Shown: piece by piece, positions 35,326-44,960 of the stretch | Layout of the letters: the number at the start of each line of letters is the position of its first letter | How positions within the stretch are numbered: the stretch's first letter is position 1 | Assembly (NCBI GenBank): GCA_965603125.1 | Contig: CBFDBU010000014.1 | Location: 16,919 to 80,918 of the forward strand | DNA: 64,000 nt | Direction: 5' to 3' | Source: JAJRTA01 sp965603125 | Lineage (GTDB): Bacteria; Zixibacteria; MSB-5A5; GN15; FEB-12 | The notes under the pieces: generated by a model | What the model was told of the DNA's origin: nothing | What the model saw: the letters and a program-made list of their open reading frames with translations, nothing else | The model's database searches: none | Program-made: the position numbers and the translations under genes

Positions 35326-37002
35326 ATGGATATTGAGCGTGAGGTTCTTCCCACTGACATACTCATAGTGGGCGCCGGCCCGGCCGGTCTTTCCGTTGCG
35401 TACAAGCTGGCCAAATTGATCGAAGCTGACGGCGGCATGGAAATGCCGGAGATTCTCCTGATGGAAAAAGGCTCTCACGTGGGCGCCCATTCGCTGTCGG
35501 GAGCGGTGATGGATCCCCGGGGCATTGCCGAATTGATTCCCGACTTCGTGGAAAAAGGGGCGCCGCTGGAATCACCGGTTACTTCCGACGCCATGTACTT
35601 CCTGGGCAGGGAAGCGTACATAAGATTCCCGTTTACTCCCCCACCCCTCAGCAACCGGGGTAACCATATTGTCTCGCTCAACAAGTTCACCGCCTGGCTG
35701 GGCGAGCAGGTCGAAGCCTGCGGGATCGACGTTTTCGCGGGACTGGCAGCCGGTGAACTGGTCATGGCCGATGGTGCCGTGAGTGGCGTGCAGACAGTGG
35801 ACATGGGTCTTGACAAGGAGGGTCGCCCTAAGGCCAATTTCGAACCGGGATCAGTTGTTAAAGCCGCCGTGACGATTCTTTGCGAAGGTGTGCGTGGCTC
35901 GGTAACCCGGCAGGCATTTGAGAAGATACCAGCTCTCACAGCCGATCGCCTGCCCCAGGCGTATCTCACCGGCGTCAAGGAGGTCTGGGAGGTCCCCAAA
36001 GGGCGAATCAAGGCCGGACAGGTCTATCATACAATTGGCTGGCCCCAGCCCGGCAACGAGTATGGTGGCGGCTGGATCTACGCCATGAGCAACAGTCTCG
36101 TTTCCGTCGGGTATGCTGTGGGGCTCAGTTCTCCCGACCCGACCAACGACCCGCATCTGAAATTCCAGCGCTACAAGACCCATCAGTTTGTCCGGAAGAT
36201 CCTCGAGGGCGGTTCGATGCTTCACTACGGCGCCAAGACCGTTCCCGACAACGGGTACCACTCGATGCCCCGCCTTTATCACGACGGCCTGCTCCTGTGT
36301 GGTGACTCGGCCGGCTTTCTCAATCCGCAGAAGCTGAAAGGAATACATCTGGCCATCAAGTCCGGTATCATGGCCGCAGAAACAGTGTTTGACTGCCTCA
36401 AGAGCAATGATTTCTCCGCGTTGTCACTCAGCCGTTATCAGGAACGGTTCGAGGCAAGCTGGGCCGGAAGGGAACTGTTCAAGACTCGCAACTTCCACAC
36501 CGGGTTCAAAGGAGGCCTGGCCTCAGGCCTTTTCCATGGGGTGGCCCAGATGGTCACTGGCGGCAGAGGGCTGTTCGAGCGCCGCGTGAACAAGCCGGAC
36601 CATGAGTACATGTGCAAGCTCGACGAGTACGGACGCCGGACCGGCAGATATCCGACCAGGGACGAGTTCAAGTTGGACAACCGGTACACCTTTGACAAGC
36701 TCACCGACGTCTACAAGTCCGGCACTCAGCACGAAGAGGAACAACCGTCGCACCTGGTCATTTCCGACTATGACATCTGCAACAATCGTTGTGCCCAGGA
36801 GTACGGCAACCCCTGCCAGCATTTCTGTCCCGCGCAGGTTTACGAGATGGTCGAGGACCCTCAGCGGGAGGGGAAGCTCAAGCTTCAACTGACGCCTTCC
36901 AACTGCGTGCACTGCAAAACCTGTGATATTGTCGATCCCTACCAGGTCATTCGCTGGGTAGCGCCCCAGGGAGGCGAGGGCCCCAACTACGAAAACATGT
37001 AG
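35326..37002 (+). CDS. Electron transfer flavoprotein-ubiquinone oxidoreductase
   Basis: Membrane-associated FAD and [4Fe-4S] enzyme passing electrons from ETF to the quinone pool in fatty-acid or amino-acid oxidation. 558 residues, the usual length. FAD motif ILIVGAGPAGLSVAYKL (residues 12-28), GAVMDPRGIAELIPD, LLCGDSAGFLNPQKLKGIHL, and the C-terminal ferredoxin-like domain with FCPAQVYEM and NCVHCKTCDIVDP, then WVAPQGGEGPNYENM. No etfAB or acyl-CoA dehydrogenase gene is adjacent. It implies an aerobic or anaerobic respiratory chain. Confidence 0.95.
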   Translation: MDIEREVLPTDILIVGAGPAGLSVAYKLAKLIEADGGMEMPEILLMEKGSHVGAHSLSGAVMDPRGIAELIPDFVEKGAPLESPVTSDAMYFLGREAYIRFPFTPPPLSNRGNHIVSLNKFTAWLGEQVEACGIDVFAGLAAGELVMADGAVSGVQTVDMGLDKEGRPKANFEPGSVVKAAVTILCEGVRGSVTRQAFEKIPALTADRLPQAYLTGVKEVWEVPKGRIKAGQVYHTIGWPQPGNEYGGGWIYAMSNSLVSVGYAVGLSSPDPTNDPHLKFQRYKTHQFVRKILEGGSMLHYGAKTVPDNGYHSMPRLYHDGLLLCGDSAGFLNPQKLKGIHLAIKSGIMAAETVFDCLKSNDFSALSLSRYQERFEASWAGRELFKTRNFHTGFKGGLASGLFHGVAQMVTGGRGLFERRVNKPDHEYMCKLDEYGRRTGRYPTRDEFKLDNRYTFDKLTDVYKSGTQHEEEQPSHLVISDYDICNNRCAQEYGNPCQHFCPAQVYEMVEDPQREGKLKLQLTPSNCVHCKTCDIVDPYQVIRWVAPQGGEGPNYENM

Positions 37003-37130
37003 GCGGCCTCAGGCGGCTGCCGATGATCCCGGGCACCGGCGGCGTGGTGTGCCCGGCGGGAAAGAACACTTGCTATCGCGACACTCGGAATGATTCGGGT
37101 GGTGACGGCGAGGCTCCTGTTGTCGTCATG

Positions 37131-37157
37131 AAAAAGCTCCCTGCAGGGCAGGGAGCT
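37131..37157 (-). terminator. Terminator after the PpiD-like gene
   Basis: On the minus strand AGCTCCCTG and CAGGGAGCT form a 9-bp stem with a 5-nt loop, followed by TTTTTC. It lies about 30 bp past the stop codon. Confidence 0.8.
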
Positions 37158-37189
37158 TACCGGTCTTTGCGCGGCTCGGTAAGAGTCGC

Positions 37190-39037
37190 TTACATGTAAT
37201 CTGATCTGCGCAGGTTTTTCTCGACGTTGTTTTCGATGTCGGAGGCCTCCATCAGATGCTGATACCAACGACCATAGCACTGTTGCTGTTTGGTCTGCAG
37301 GAGAATGGTACGCAGGGAATCGCGCTGCTCGGTGAACTCGGAGATATCCGCGCTCTTGCGGCCCAGGAGTTCGAACATAACCGTACCCTTGTCGTGATCG
37401 ACGGGGCCGGTCCACTGACCCGGTTCCGTGAGCGAAAAGGCGGCGCCTATTCCTGCCGGACCGCGCCCGTACTCTTTGATATAGGAGTTCCGCCGGAACT
37501 CGTCGGGCACCCTGTATTCCTCGCCGTACTTCTTTGCCGCGTCTCGGGGGTTGGCGCCGCTCTGTATCTCAGCCCAGATGGCGCTGGCCGTATCACGGCA
37601 CATTTGGGCCACCGAGCTTTTGACCATATCCATTTTCACCTTCTCGCCCATGTCCTCATAGGCGGCAGGCCCGGCGGGGCGACGTTCATCAAGCCGGACA
37701 ACGAACAAATCAGACGCGTTTTCCAGAACTTCTGACACGTCACCAACTTTGTTCTCGAAAGCGAAGTCGCTGGCAGCCCGATCGGCGCCGAGGTACAGGA
37801 TGTTGCCGTTGCGAACAAACAGGCCGGTCTCCTCGACCACCAGATTCATACTCTGGGCGGCCTCGGCGAACCCCTGATCCCGGGCGGCCGCCTGAAAATC
37901 ATTGAGGGTGTTGAAGCACCCGGCCAGGTTTTCTTCCGATGCCTCCACCTTGAGTAGTATGTGCGAAACGTGGGCTTTCTTGACCTTCTCCTTTTTCTCT
38001 TTTCCGGCGACCTCCTCCATTTCTTCCTTGTAGCCGTGATGCATGAGGATGTGCCACCCGAACTGGGTCCGGAGCGGTTCGGACAACTCGCCCTCTTTCA
38101 TCGAGAAAGACAATTCGTCAAACTCAGGCACCATGCGTCCCTGCGCAAACCAGCCGAGGTCCCCACCGTCCTTTCCCGAGCCGTCCTCGGAATAGGTCCT
38201 GGCCATCTCGGCGAAATCAGCCCCCGCCACCAGGGAATCATGTATTTGCTTGCTGCGGAGGTAGATATTCTCCCAGTCGAGCGGGGAGGGCTTCTTCTCG
38301 ATCTTCACGAGGCTCAACGCAGCGCGACCTGCGACGGTGTATTCATCCTGGTGCTCGGCGAAGTAAGCTCGGGTCTCCTCGTCAGTGAACTTGGGCGGCG
38401 GGCGCGAAAAGCGGGCGTAGGTGACATTGATCATGCCCGCCTTGATTCGCTCCGTGGAGGTGATGAAATAATCCCTGACTTCAGCCTCTGTAATGTGGGC
38501 AGCCTGAACGACCGCCTCCTGAAGCTTCAGCTTGAGGATTTCGTTTCTGATGTGGGGTTCGATCGAAGACCAGTAGGGCGCCATCTGTGGGTCGGCCATG
38601 GCGTTCACGTATTTCTGATAGTCAAACTTGCCCTCTGTCTGAAAATACGGCGTCTGCTGCAACTCCTGAGGAGGTGACATGCGCAGGTATCCGTACAGTT
38701 CTTCTTCGGTGACCGTGAGCTTATGCCTGGCCACCTGCTGCATGATGAGACGGTCATGCAGAAGCTGGTTCCAGGCATCCTGCTGGATCTGCCTGACCCG
38801 CGAATCGGGCAGTTCCTCTTCGCTCTTGTCGGCTTCGGAGCGCAGCAACGTGCTGAAGATCCGGTTGTACTCCTGCCAGGAGATTTCCTCGCCGTTTATG
38901 ACGGCGGCCACATTGGAGCCTGCGTAGTCGCTGCGGCCGGACATGCCCATCCCCCATTGCAGGACAATCATGGCCACGAAAAAGAACAGAACAATAATAA
39001 TAATCGGGAGAATCATTTTGCGCAATGCGTCAAACAT
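37190..39037 (-). CDS. ppiD: PpiD-like periplasmic peptidyl-prolyl isomerase/chaperone
   Basis: A 615-residue inner-membrane-anchored foldase. One N-terminal helix (KMILPIIIIVLFFFVAMIVL, about 7-26) is followed by a SurA/PpiD N-domain (AAVINGEEISWQEYNRIFST, then RQIQQDAWNQLLHDRLIMQQ). A parvulin domain (about 225-345) has FAEMARTYSEDGSGKDGGDL, then GWFAQGRMVPEFD and QFGWHILMHHG. A second, degenerate parvulin-like part follows up to residue 590, as in PpiD/YbbE-type proteins. ATG 39037 has a GGAGTAAAGG-type ribosome site. Likely role: folding of exported proteins, consistent with the many secreted products in the window. Confidence 0.88.
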   Translation of the reverse strand: MFDALRKMILPIIIIVLFFFVAMIVLQWGMGMSGRSDYAGSNVAAVINGEEISWQEYNRIFSTLLRSEADKSEEELPDSRVRQIQQDAWNQLLHDRLIMQQVARHKLTVTEEELYGYLRMSPPQELQQTPYFQTEGKFDYQKYVNAMADPQMAPYWSSIEPHIRNEILKLKLQEAVVQAAHITEAEVRDYFITSTERIKAGMINVTYARFSRPPPKFTDEETRAYFAEHQDEYTVAGRAALSLVKIEKKPSPLDWENIYLRSKQIHDSLVAGADFAEMARTYSEDGSGKDGGDLGWFAQGRMVPEFDELSFSMKEGELSEPLRTQFGWHILMHHGYKEEMEEVAGKEKKEKVKKAHVSHILLKVEASEENLAGCFNTLNDFQAAARDQGFAEAAQSMNLVVEETGLFVRNGNILYLGADRAASDFAFENKVGDVSEVLENASDLFVVRLDERRPAGPAAYEDMGEKVKMDMVKSSVAQMCRDTASAIWAEIQSGANPRDAAKKYGEEYRVPDEFRRNSYIKEYGRGPAGIGAAFSLTEPGQWTGPVDHDKGTVMFELLGRKSADISEFTEQRDSLRTILLQTKQQQCYGRWYQHLMEASDIENNVEKNLRRSDYM

Positions 39038-39225
39038 TCGCCTTTACTCCTTCGCCAAATGAGAGAACGCTCTCGTTGTCGTTCCGGCTCTCGTGCCGTA
39101 ACTGATTAAACAACCAATATACGCCGGCTTCGCGAATTTTCAATAGTAACCGACAAGATATTTACAAAAAGGTTTGTCTTTTCAGCCCGGATTGCAATAT
39201 CTTGGCGACCGATGGTATAACTTCT

Positions 39226-41532
39226 ATGATCAGGGTATCGACCATATCAGCCGCTGTCTTAGTGATTGCCTCGCTGATGGTTACTCCGTCGGCGGAAGGT
39301 GCGCAACGGTGGCCCATCGACGGTGCCATTGATCTCTCCAGCACCTTTGGCGAGATCCGCGAGAGGCATTTCCACGGCGGAATCGACATCCGGACCGGGG
39401 GAAAGGTGGGGACGATCGTGTTATCGCCCGCCGACGGCTACGTCTGGCGGGTGAAGATGTCCTACTACGGCTCCGGCAAGTGCCTCTATATCATGGGGGA
39501 CGACGGTCATATCTACGTCTTCGGACATCTCTCCGTGCTTGCCGGCAGGATCGATCACGCCGTCAAAGCGGCCCAGGTGACCGCTCGACGATATTATCTC
39601 GACGTTTACTACCCTCCCGATTCGATCCGGATAAGCAAGGGCGAATTCCTGGCTCATAGTGGGCAGACCGGCGCCACCGCGCCGCACCTTCATTTTGAAG
39701 TTCGGAGCGCCGCCAACGTTCCCGTCAATCCTCTCACGCATGGCTTTGATCTGCCCGACAATGTCCGACCCTTTTTCCGACGCCTCGGTTTCCAGATGAC
39801 CGATGATCGCTCCCTGTTCCTCAACGGTCGGCGGCGCATGTTTCTCGACGTCGTCAGGCAAAAGAAGACCGGCTGTTTCACAATCGACACGCTGTTGTAT
39901 TTCAATCGTCCTTTTGGGATTCTGGTCGACGGTTACGATCTCATAAGAGTGGGCGGTATGAGACAGGCCATCTACGATCTGACCGTATACGTCGACGGCA
40001 AGCTATTCTACGAGTCCCGATATGACTCGCTTGATTTTGAGACGACCGATGCCGTCCTTCTGGAGTATGCCTATCTCGAGGCGGTAGACGGCCGCAAACG
40101 GGTGCGGCGGCTATTCAAGAGTCCGGGCAACCGCTTCGCCGGAAGCCGGGGCAGCGACCGACGCCGCGGCGTGTTCGGCCGGGGGGGTACCGAAAAGGTC
40201 GGTCTTCACCAGGTCCGGATTGTAGCCGAAGACTGCTCCGGCAACAGGGCGGAGCTTTCATTCCGGTTCTTGTGGTGCCCCCGCGAGAACGTCTACGAAC
40301 TCGACTCCCTTGTGACACGCCCGGCCGACACCAGTCTGTTCTTTTTTACGCCGATAGCGGGCTACGAGAAATTCCGGATCGATTCCGTACTGGCCCTTCT
40401 GAATGTGCACGGACGCTGGGGACCACCACCGACGGTACATGTGAGGCAACTCAAGAAAGGCCGGCTCAAGTGTGTAGCGGTAGGAGGGGGAGTAGAGGTC
40501 GCGGTGCTTCGCCTCTTCCTGGTCACCGAGGGCGGCGCCCTGATACGTGATCTGCTGTTCAACGGTATCCAGGAGAGCCAGCCCGATAGATGCGAACTGT
40601 CCTATGAGGTGATTGACAACGGTTTGCTGATCACGGTCAAGTCGCCGAACAAGCGCGGATCACACTCGCGGATAGAGCTGTATTCCGGGGATTCGCTGCT
40701 TGGAATTGAGTATCCGCAGTATTTCGAGATGAATCGCCATCTCTGTTTCATTCCGCCGCGACCGAACTACGGCAGGATTGACCGGGTCGGCGCGGCCATG
40801 ACCCGGGATACAACCCGACCGGTAAGAATCTTTCTGGACTCGCTGAACATTTTCGCTGTCGGGTATGAGACTGAGCAGGAGATCAGGCTGGACAGTTCTT
40901 TCACCTTGCATTGTGATCGGAGCAACTTCTACGAGCCTCGTTTCATTGAGTTGCACAGTAACTGGGCCTACATGTGGACTACACTGGGGCTGAACTCCGC
41001 TCACTACCGGATATTACCCGAGGCTTTCGCCTGCCGGAAAGAGTTCACGCTTGCCCTGCGTACCGCTGATCTACGCAGCCGGGAGTTTCCCAGCGGAATC
41101 TGCTGGCTGGACAAGGAGAAGAACCGGTGGGTCTGGCTGGACGACAATCTTCACGGCGACACCCTGAAGGCCGCGTCACTGGGAGGGGGGTCGTTCGCGG
41201 CCTTGTTCGACTTAGACCCGCCGGAGATTCGCCACCTGAATATACGGGACAGCCGGACCTACAGCGATCCCCGGCCGCTGATCAGTTTCCTGGCGGTGGA
41301 CACCCTCTCCGGAATCGACGATGACCAGGATTTTCTCATCAAGCTCGACGGCAAGTGGATGATTCCCGAATACGACCCCAACACCCGCAGGTGCGTAACG
41401 AGGCCGCTGGAATCGCTGAGTCCGGGGAAGCACCATCTGGGAATAATGGTCTACGATCGGGCAGGAAACCTCACCGAACAATACCTGAATTTCTACGTTA
41501 AGGGTACCGAGGAAAGCAAAAGCCGCAAGTAA
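39226..41532 (+). CDS. M23 metallopeptidase-domain exported protein
   Basis: A 768-residue secreted protein. After a signal peptide (VSTISAAVLVIASLMVTPSA, then EG-AQ) the M23/lysostaphin-type domain occupies about 30-165, with H48-x-x-x-x-x-D54 (HFHGGID), the GHLS strand and HLHFEV (H154, H156), so the zinc site looks complete. The remaining 600 residues are beta-rich, Ig-like repeats ending in LISFLAVDTLSGIDDD and HHLGIMVYDRAGNLTEQYLN. Such architectures act in peptidoglycan remodelling or bind surface polymers. ATG 39226 is preferred over a TTG eight codons earlier; neither has a clear ribosome site. Upstream of and co-directional with the rhomboid gene. Confidence 0.85.
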   Translation: MIRVSTISAAVLVIASLMVTPSAEGAQRWPIDGAIDLSSTFGEIRERHFHGGIDIRTGGKVGTIVLSPADGYVWRVKMSYYGSGKCLYIMGDDGHIYVFGHLSVLAGRIDHAVKAAQVTARRYYLDVYYPPDSIRISKGEFLAHSGQTGATAPHLHFEVRSAANVPVNPLTHGFDLPDNVRPFFRRLGFQMTDDRSLFLNGRRRMFLDVVRQKKTGCFTIDTLLYFNRPFGILVDGYDLIRVGGMRQAIYDLTVYVDGKLFYESRYDSLDFETTDAVLLEYAYLEAVDGRKRVRRLFKSPGNRFAGSRGSDRRRGVFGRGGTEKVGLHQVRIVAEDCSGNRAELSFRFLWCPRENVYELDSLVTRPADTSLFFFTPIAGYEKFRIDSVLALLNVHGRWGPPPTVHVRQLKKGRLKCVAVGGGVEVAVLRLFLVTEGGALIRDLLFNGIQESQPDRCELSYEVIDNGLLITVKSPNKRGSHSRIELYSGDSLLGIEYPQYFEMNRHLCFIPPRPNYGRIDRVGAAMTRDTTRPVRIFLDSLNIFAVGYETEQEIRLDSSFTLHCDRSNFYEPRFIELHSNWAYMWTTLGLNSAHYRILPEAFACRKEFTLALRTADLRSREFPSGICWLDKEKNRWVWLDDNLHGDTLKAASLGGGSFAALFDLDPPEIRHLNIRDSRTYSDPRPLISFLAVDTLSGIDDDQDFLIKLDGKWMIPEYDPNTRRCVTRPLESLSPGKHHLGIMVYDRAGNLTEQYLNFYVKGTEESKSRK

Positions 41533-41547
41533 ATCGAGAGGCTGCAT

Positions 41548-42267
41548 TTGTTCATACCCATAAGGGACGACGCTCCCACCATCCGCAAGCCATACCTGAC
41601 GGTGACCCTGATCGTGGTCAATTCGCTGGTGTTTCTGTACTCGGTCTTCCTGGGTCAGCGTGGGTTTCAGATTTTTACCTATCAGTATGGTTTCATTCCC
41701 TGCGAGCTTGTCTCGGCGGTGGAACTGACCCCGCAGATTCCCGCCTCGGTCTACCTGACGCCGTTCACCTCCATGTTCATGCACGGCGGTTGGCTGCACC
41801 TGATCGGCAACATGCTGTTTCTGTGGATCTACGGCAACAACGTCGAGGACTACTTCGGCCCGGTCAGGTTCCTGCTCTTCTACCTGGCCTCCGGTCTGGC
41901 CGCCATTGCGCTGTACACGCTTTTTGGCCCCGACTCGCAGGTTCCCCTGGTCGGGGCTTCCGGGGCCATCGCCGGTGTGATGGGGGCGTACATGTTGCTG
42001 CATCCCCGGGCGCGCATTACCGTTCTGATCGTTTTTTTCTTTATCCAGTTTGTGACCCTGCCCGCCAAGGTCGTGCTGGGCATATGGTTTGTTTATCAAC
42101 TGCTGATGTCGATCGGCGGCGGCGCCACCGGAGGCGGTGTGGCCTGGATGGCGCACGTGGGGGGCTTCATCTTTGGCTGGGGAGTGCTGAAGCTCGTGCT
42201 CAGGATCAGGGGACGGGGGGCTACTCCTTCCGGGGGACAGCGGGTCTACCGCGTGCACTGGAACTGA
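41548..42267 (+). CDS. Rhomboid-family intramembrane serine protease
   Basis: A 239-residue membrane protein starting at TTG 41548 with GAGAGG upstream. Six or more hydrophobic segments are visible. The first loop MFMHGGWLHLIGNMLFLWIY, the catalytic serine motif VGASGAIAGVMG (Ser near 138) and the later MAHVGGFIFG (His near 203) match rhomboids of the bacterial GlpG/YqgP-like type. A Gly-rich stretch (SIGGGATGGGVAW) precedes the His helix. It follows the M23 gene by 15 bp and is probably co-transcribed. Confidence 0.93.
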   Translation: MFIPIRDDAPTIRKPYLTVTLIVVNSLVFLYSVFLGQRGFQIFTYQYGFIPCELVSAVELTPQIPASVYLTPFTSMFMHGGWLHLIGNMLFLWIYGNNVEDYFGPVRFLLFYLASGLAAIALYTLFGPDSQVPLVGASGAIAGVMGAYMLLHPRARITVLIVFFFIQFVTLPAKVVLGIWFVYQLLMSIGGGATGGGVAWMAHVGGFIFGWGVLKLVLRIRGRGATPSGGQRVYRVHWN

Positions 42268-42358
42268 CAGTGTGAACCGCTTCGTCGGTTTTCGGCGGAT
42301 GGTCACGGCCTTGCGAACCATAACCGTGCCGAGTATGCCGTAGCGTCGCCAAAACCGC

Positions 42359-42387
42359 TTGACTATCCTGCTTGACATCCCATATTG
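42359..42387 (+). promoter_or_regulatory. Predicted promoter of the malic enzyme gene
   Basis: TTGACT (42359-42364), a 17-bp spacer and ATATTG (42382-42387), about 57 bp before the start codon. A second TTGACA lies inside the spacer without a good -10. Confidence 0.45.
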
Positions 42388-42443
42388 AGCGGCCCTGAGA
42401 AACCAACCCGAACGGCGTTAGTACAGTACGGGAGACGAGTGAA

Positions 42444-44687
42444 ATGATAACGAAACAGCAGGCTCTTGACTACCACAGCAGGGGCAAACCGGGCAAGGTT
42501 GAAGTCAATTCGACCAAACCTTGCCGCACGCAGTTGGATCTTTCCCTGGCGTACACCCCCGGAGTCGCCGATCCGTGCATGGAAATCCATAGAAATCCCA
42601 GTGACGTTTACAAGTATACTGCCAAGGGGAACCTGGTGGCGGTGGTGTCCAACGGCACCGCCGTACTCGGTTTAGGCAATATCGGCGCCGCCGCGGGCAA
42701 GCCCGTGATGGAAGGAAAAGGGGTGCTCTTCAAGCGGTTTGCTGATATTGATGTGTTCGATATCGAGCTTGAGACCGAAGACCCGGACGAAATCATCAAG
42801 TGCTGCCAACTCTTAGAGCCGACTTTCGGCGGCATCAACCTCGAGGATATCAAAGGGCCGGAGTGCTTCTATATTGAAGAGACCCTTCGAAAGACCATGA
42901 ATATCCCGGTCTTTCACGACGACCAGCACGGCACGGCGATCATCTCCGCAGCGGCGCTGATCAACGCTCTGGAGCTATTGGAGAAAGATATTGGCAACAT
43001 CCGCGTCGTCTTTAGTGGGGCGGGCGCGGCCGGTATCGCCTGCGCCAGGCTCTACTGCTCTCTCGGCGTGAAGCCAGAGAACATCCTGATGGTGGACTCC
43101 AAGGGCGTTATGTATGAGGGCCGCGGCGACAAGTTCAACAAGTACAAGCAGGAATTCGTGCGCAAGACGGAGGCGCACACGCTGGCCGAGGCTATGGTGG
43201 ACGCGGACGTTTTTGTCGGCGTCTCGGTCAAGGACATTGTCACCAAGAAGATGGTCCAGTCGATGGCAAAAGACCCTATCATCTTTGCCATGGCCAATCC
43301 CGATCCTGAGATCACCTACCCCGATGCCGTTGACGCCCGGTCGGATGTTATCATAGCTACCGGGCGAAGCGACTACCCCAACCAGGTCAACAACGTGCTT
43401 GGGTTCCCTTTCATATTCCGCGGTGCCCTGGATGTCCACGCCACGGCCATAAACGAAGAGATGAAAATCGCCGCCGTGAATGCGCTGGCAAAACTGGCCA
43501 AGCAGGACGTACCCGAACAGGTCGCCAAAGCGTATGGAGTGGACCATTTCAAGTTCGGACGGGAGTACCTGATCCCGAAACCGTTTGATCATCGCATTTT
43601 GGTATGGGAAGCAGCAGCCGTGGCCCAGGCGGCCATGGAAACGGGTGTGGCCCAGCGTCAGGTGGATATCGAAGAGTACAAAAACGAACTGGCCGCCCGG
43701 ATCGGCCAGGGACGCAACCTGATGCGCGTTGTGACCGGCAAAGCTAAGCGTGATCCCAAGAGGATCGTCTTTCCCGAAGGTGACTCCATACGCATTCTCC
43801 GTGCCGCTCACATTGTGGTCAAGGAGGGAATCGGCCGTCCGATTATTCTGGGCAAGCCAGACGCCATCCGCGCTCTGGCGCGTGAGCACGAAATCGAGTT
43901 GGACGATATCGAACTTCTCGATCACCTGGCCTCCGACAAGATAGAGGTCTATGCCAACAAGTACTACGAGAAACGCTCTCGCAAGGGAGTGACCCTGGCG
44001 CGCGCTTTGCGCCGGATGCACGAACGCACTTACTTCGGTATCATGATGCTGGAGTTAGGTGACTGTGACGCCGTCCTGTCCGGAGCAACTATGGACTACC
44101 CCTCGACAATTCGGCCCGCTCTGGAGATAATCAGTCTGAACGAAGGGATCACGCGGGTTTCCGGACTGTTTGCCATGATTCAGAAGGATAAGGTCTACCT
44201 CTTTGCTGATACCATGGTCAATTCCGATCCGACGCCCGAAGAGCTGGCTGAGATCGCCCTGGGTGCGGCCAATACAGCTCATGCTTTCAATCTGACCCCG
44301 AAGATTGCCATGCTGTCGTTCTCCAACTTCGGTTCCGCCCGTCGTCCCGAATCGGAGAAAGTGTCCCGAGCGACCGAGATCATCAAGCGCAAGGCTCCGG
44401 ATCTGATTGTTGACGGTGAGATGCAGGCCGACACCGCCCTGATGCCGGAGTTCAGGCAGAAGTACTACCCCTTCTCGCAGTTGAAGGACGAGGCCAATGT
44501 GCTGATATTCCCCGATCTAAACTCCGGGAGCATCGGCTACAAGCTGGCGCAACGGTTGGGCGGCCTGCAGGCGGTGGGACCGATCCTGGTGGGATTCTCC
44601 AAGGCGGTCCATGTGCTGCACCGGACGCTCGATGTGAATGAAATCGTCGACATGGCGGCCATTGCCGTCGTAGACGCCCAGCAGTAG
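42444..44687 (+). CDS. maeB: NADP-type malic enzyme fused to phosphotransacetylase-like domain
   Basis: Oxidative decarboxylation of malate to pyruvate with NAD(P)H formation. 747 residues, the MaeB two-domain form. The N-terminal half (1-430) has AYTPGVADPCMEI, GNIGAAAGKPVMEGKGVLFK, PVFHDDQHGTAIISAAALIN, VFSGAGAAGIACARL and ATGRSDYPNQVNNVLGFPFI. The C-terminal half (about 435-747) is related to phosphate acetyltransferase (RIVFPEGDSIRILRAAHIV, then GAANTAHAFNLTPKIAMLSF and DGEMQADTALMPE) and is thought to be regulatory in characterised MaeB proteins. It lies alone between the rhomboid gene and mreB, with its own promoter. Confidence 0.95.
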   Translation: MITKQQALDYHSRGKPGKVEVNSTKPCRTQLDLSLAYTPGVADPCMEIHRNPSDVYKYTAKGNLVAVVSNGTAVLGLGNIGAAAGKPVMEGKGVLFKRFADIDVFDIELETEDPDEIIKCCQLLEPTFGGINLEDIKGPECFYIEETLRKTMNIPVFHDDQHGTAIISAAALINALELLEKDIGNIRVVFSGAGAAGIACARLYCSLGVKPENILMVDSKGVMYEGRGDKFNKYKQEFVRKTEAHTLAEAMVDADVFVGVSVKDIVTKKMVQSMAKDPIIFAMANPDPEITYPDAVDARSDVIIATGRSDYPNQVNNVLGFPFIFRGALDVHATAINEEMKIAAVNALAKLAKQDVPEQVAKAYGVDHFKFGREYLIPKPFDHRILVWEAAAVAQAAMETGVAQRQVDIEEYKNELAARIGQGRNLMRVVTGKAKRDPKRIVFPEGDSIRILRAAHIVVKEGIGRPIILGKPDAIRALAREHEIELDDIELLDHLASDKIEVYANKYYEKRSRKGVTLARALRRMHERTYFGIMMLELGDCDAVLSGATMDYPSTIRPALEIISLNEGITRVSGLFAMIQKDKVYLFADTMVNSDPTPEELAEIALGAANTAHAFNLTPKIAMLSFSNFGSARRPESEKVSRATEIIKRKAPDLIVDGEMQADTALMPEFRQKYYPFSQLKDEANVLIFPDLNSGSIGYKLAQRLGGLQAVGPILVGFSKAVHVLHRTLDVNEIVDMAAIAVVDAQQ

Positions 44688-44820
44688 ACCTTGTGGCAAT
44701 GCGGGTCGGGGCAATATGCGGCTCCGGCCCGGCGGAGTGTGGTTTATAGGAACGCTTGCTGTCTGAGTTAACCGGGGCAGCCTCTGTTGACGCAAAAAAC
44801 ATCCTGAGCGGCATTTTAGA

Positions 44821-44849
44821 TTGCACTTGTCTCCTTTTCGCGGTAAACT
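44821..44849 (+). promoter_or_regulatory. Predicted mreB promoter
   Basis: TTGCAC (44821-44826), a 17-bp spacer and TAAACT (44844-44849), giving a leader of about 105 nt before the TTG start at 44961. Confidence 0.55.
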
Positions 44850-44960
44850 TATTCCCGTCGGTTTCGATATAGTCAACAAGTGCGACAATGCGGACGAACC
44901 GCAGGCGCAATCGCAGCCGTGATCGGCTCGACAAGTGGCTGGAAGTTAAAGGGATTTAGC

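Noticed and set aside
37029..37056. Hairpin CCGGGCAC/GTGCCCGG after the ETF-QO gene as terminator
   Set aside because: No T-tract follows; it may still be a structure, but evidence for termination is lacking.
41212..42378. A 388-codon minus-strand frame opposite the M23 end and rhomboid gene
   Set aside because: The rhomboid catalytic motifs are on the plus strand; the minus frame is Gln/His/Arg-rich, as expected of antisense to hydrophobic codons.
42975..44021. A 348-codon minus-strand frame opposite the malic enzyme
   Set aside because: Shadow of a conserved two-domain enzyme on the plus strand.
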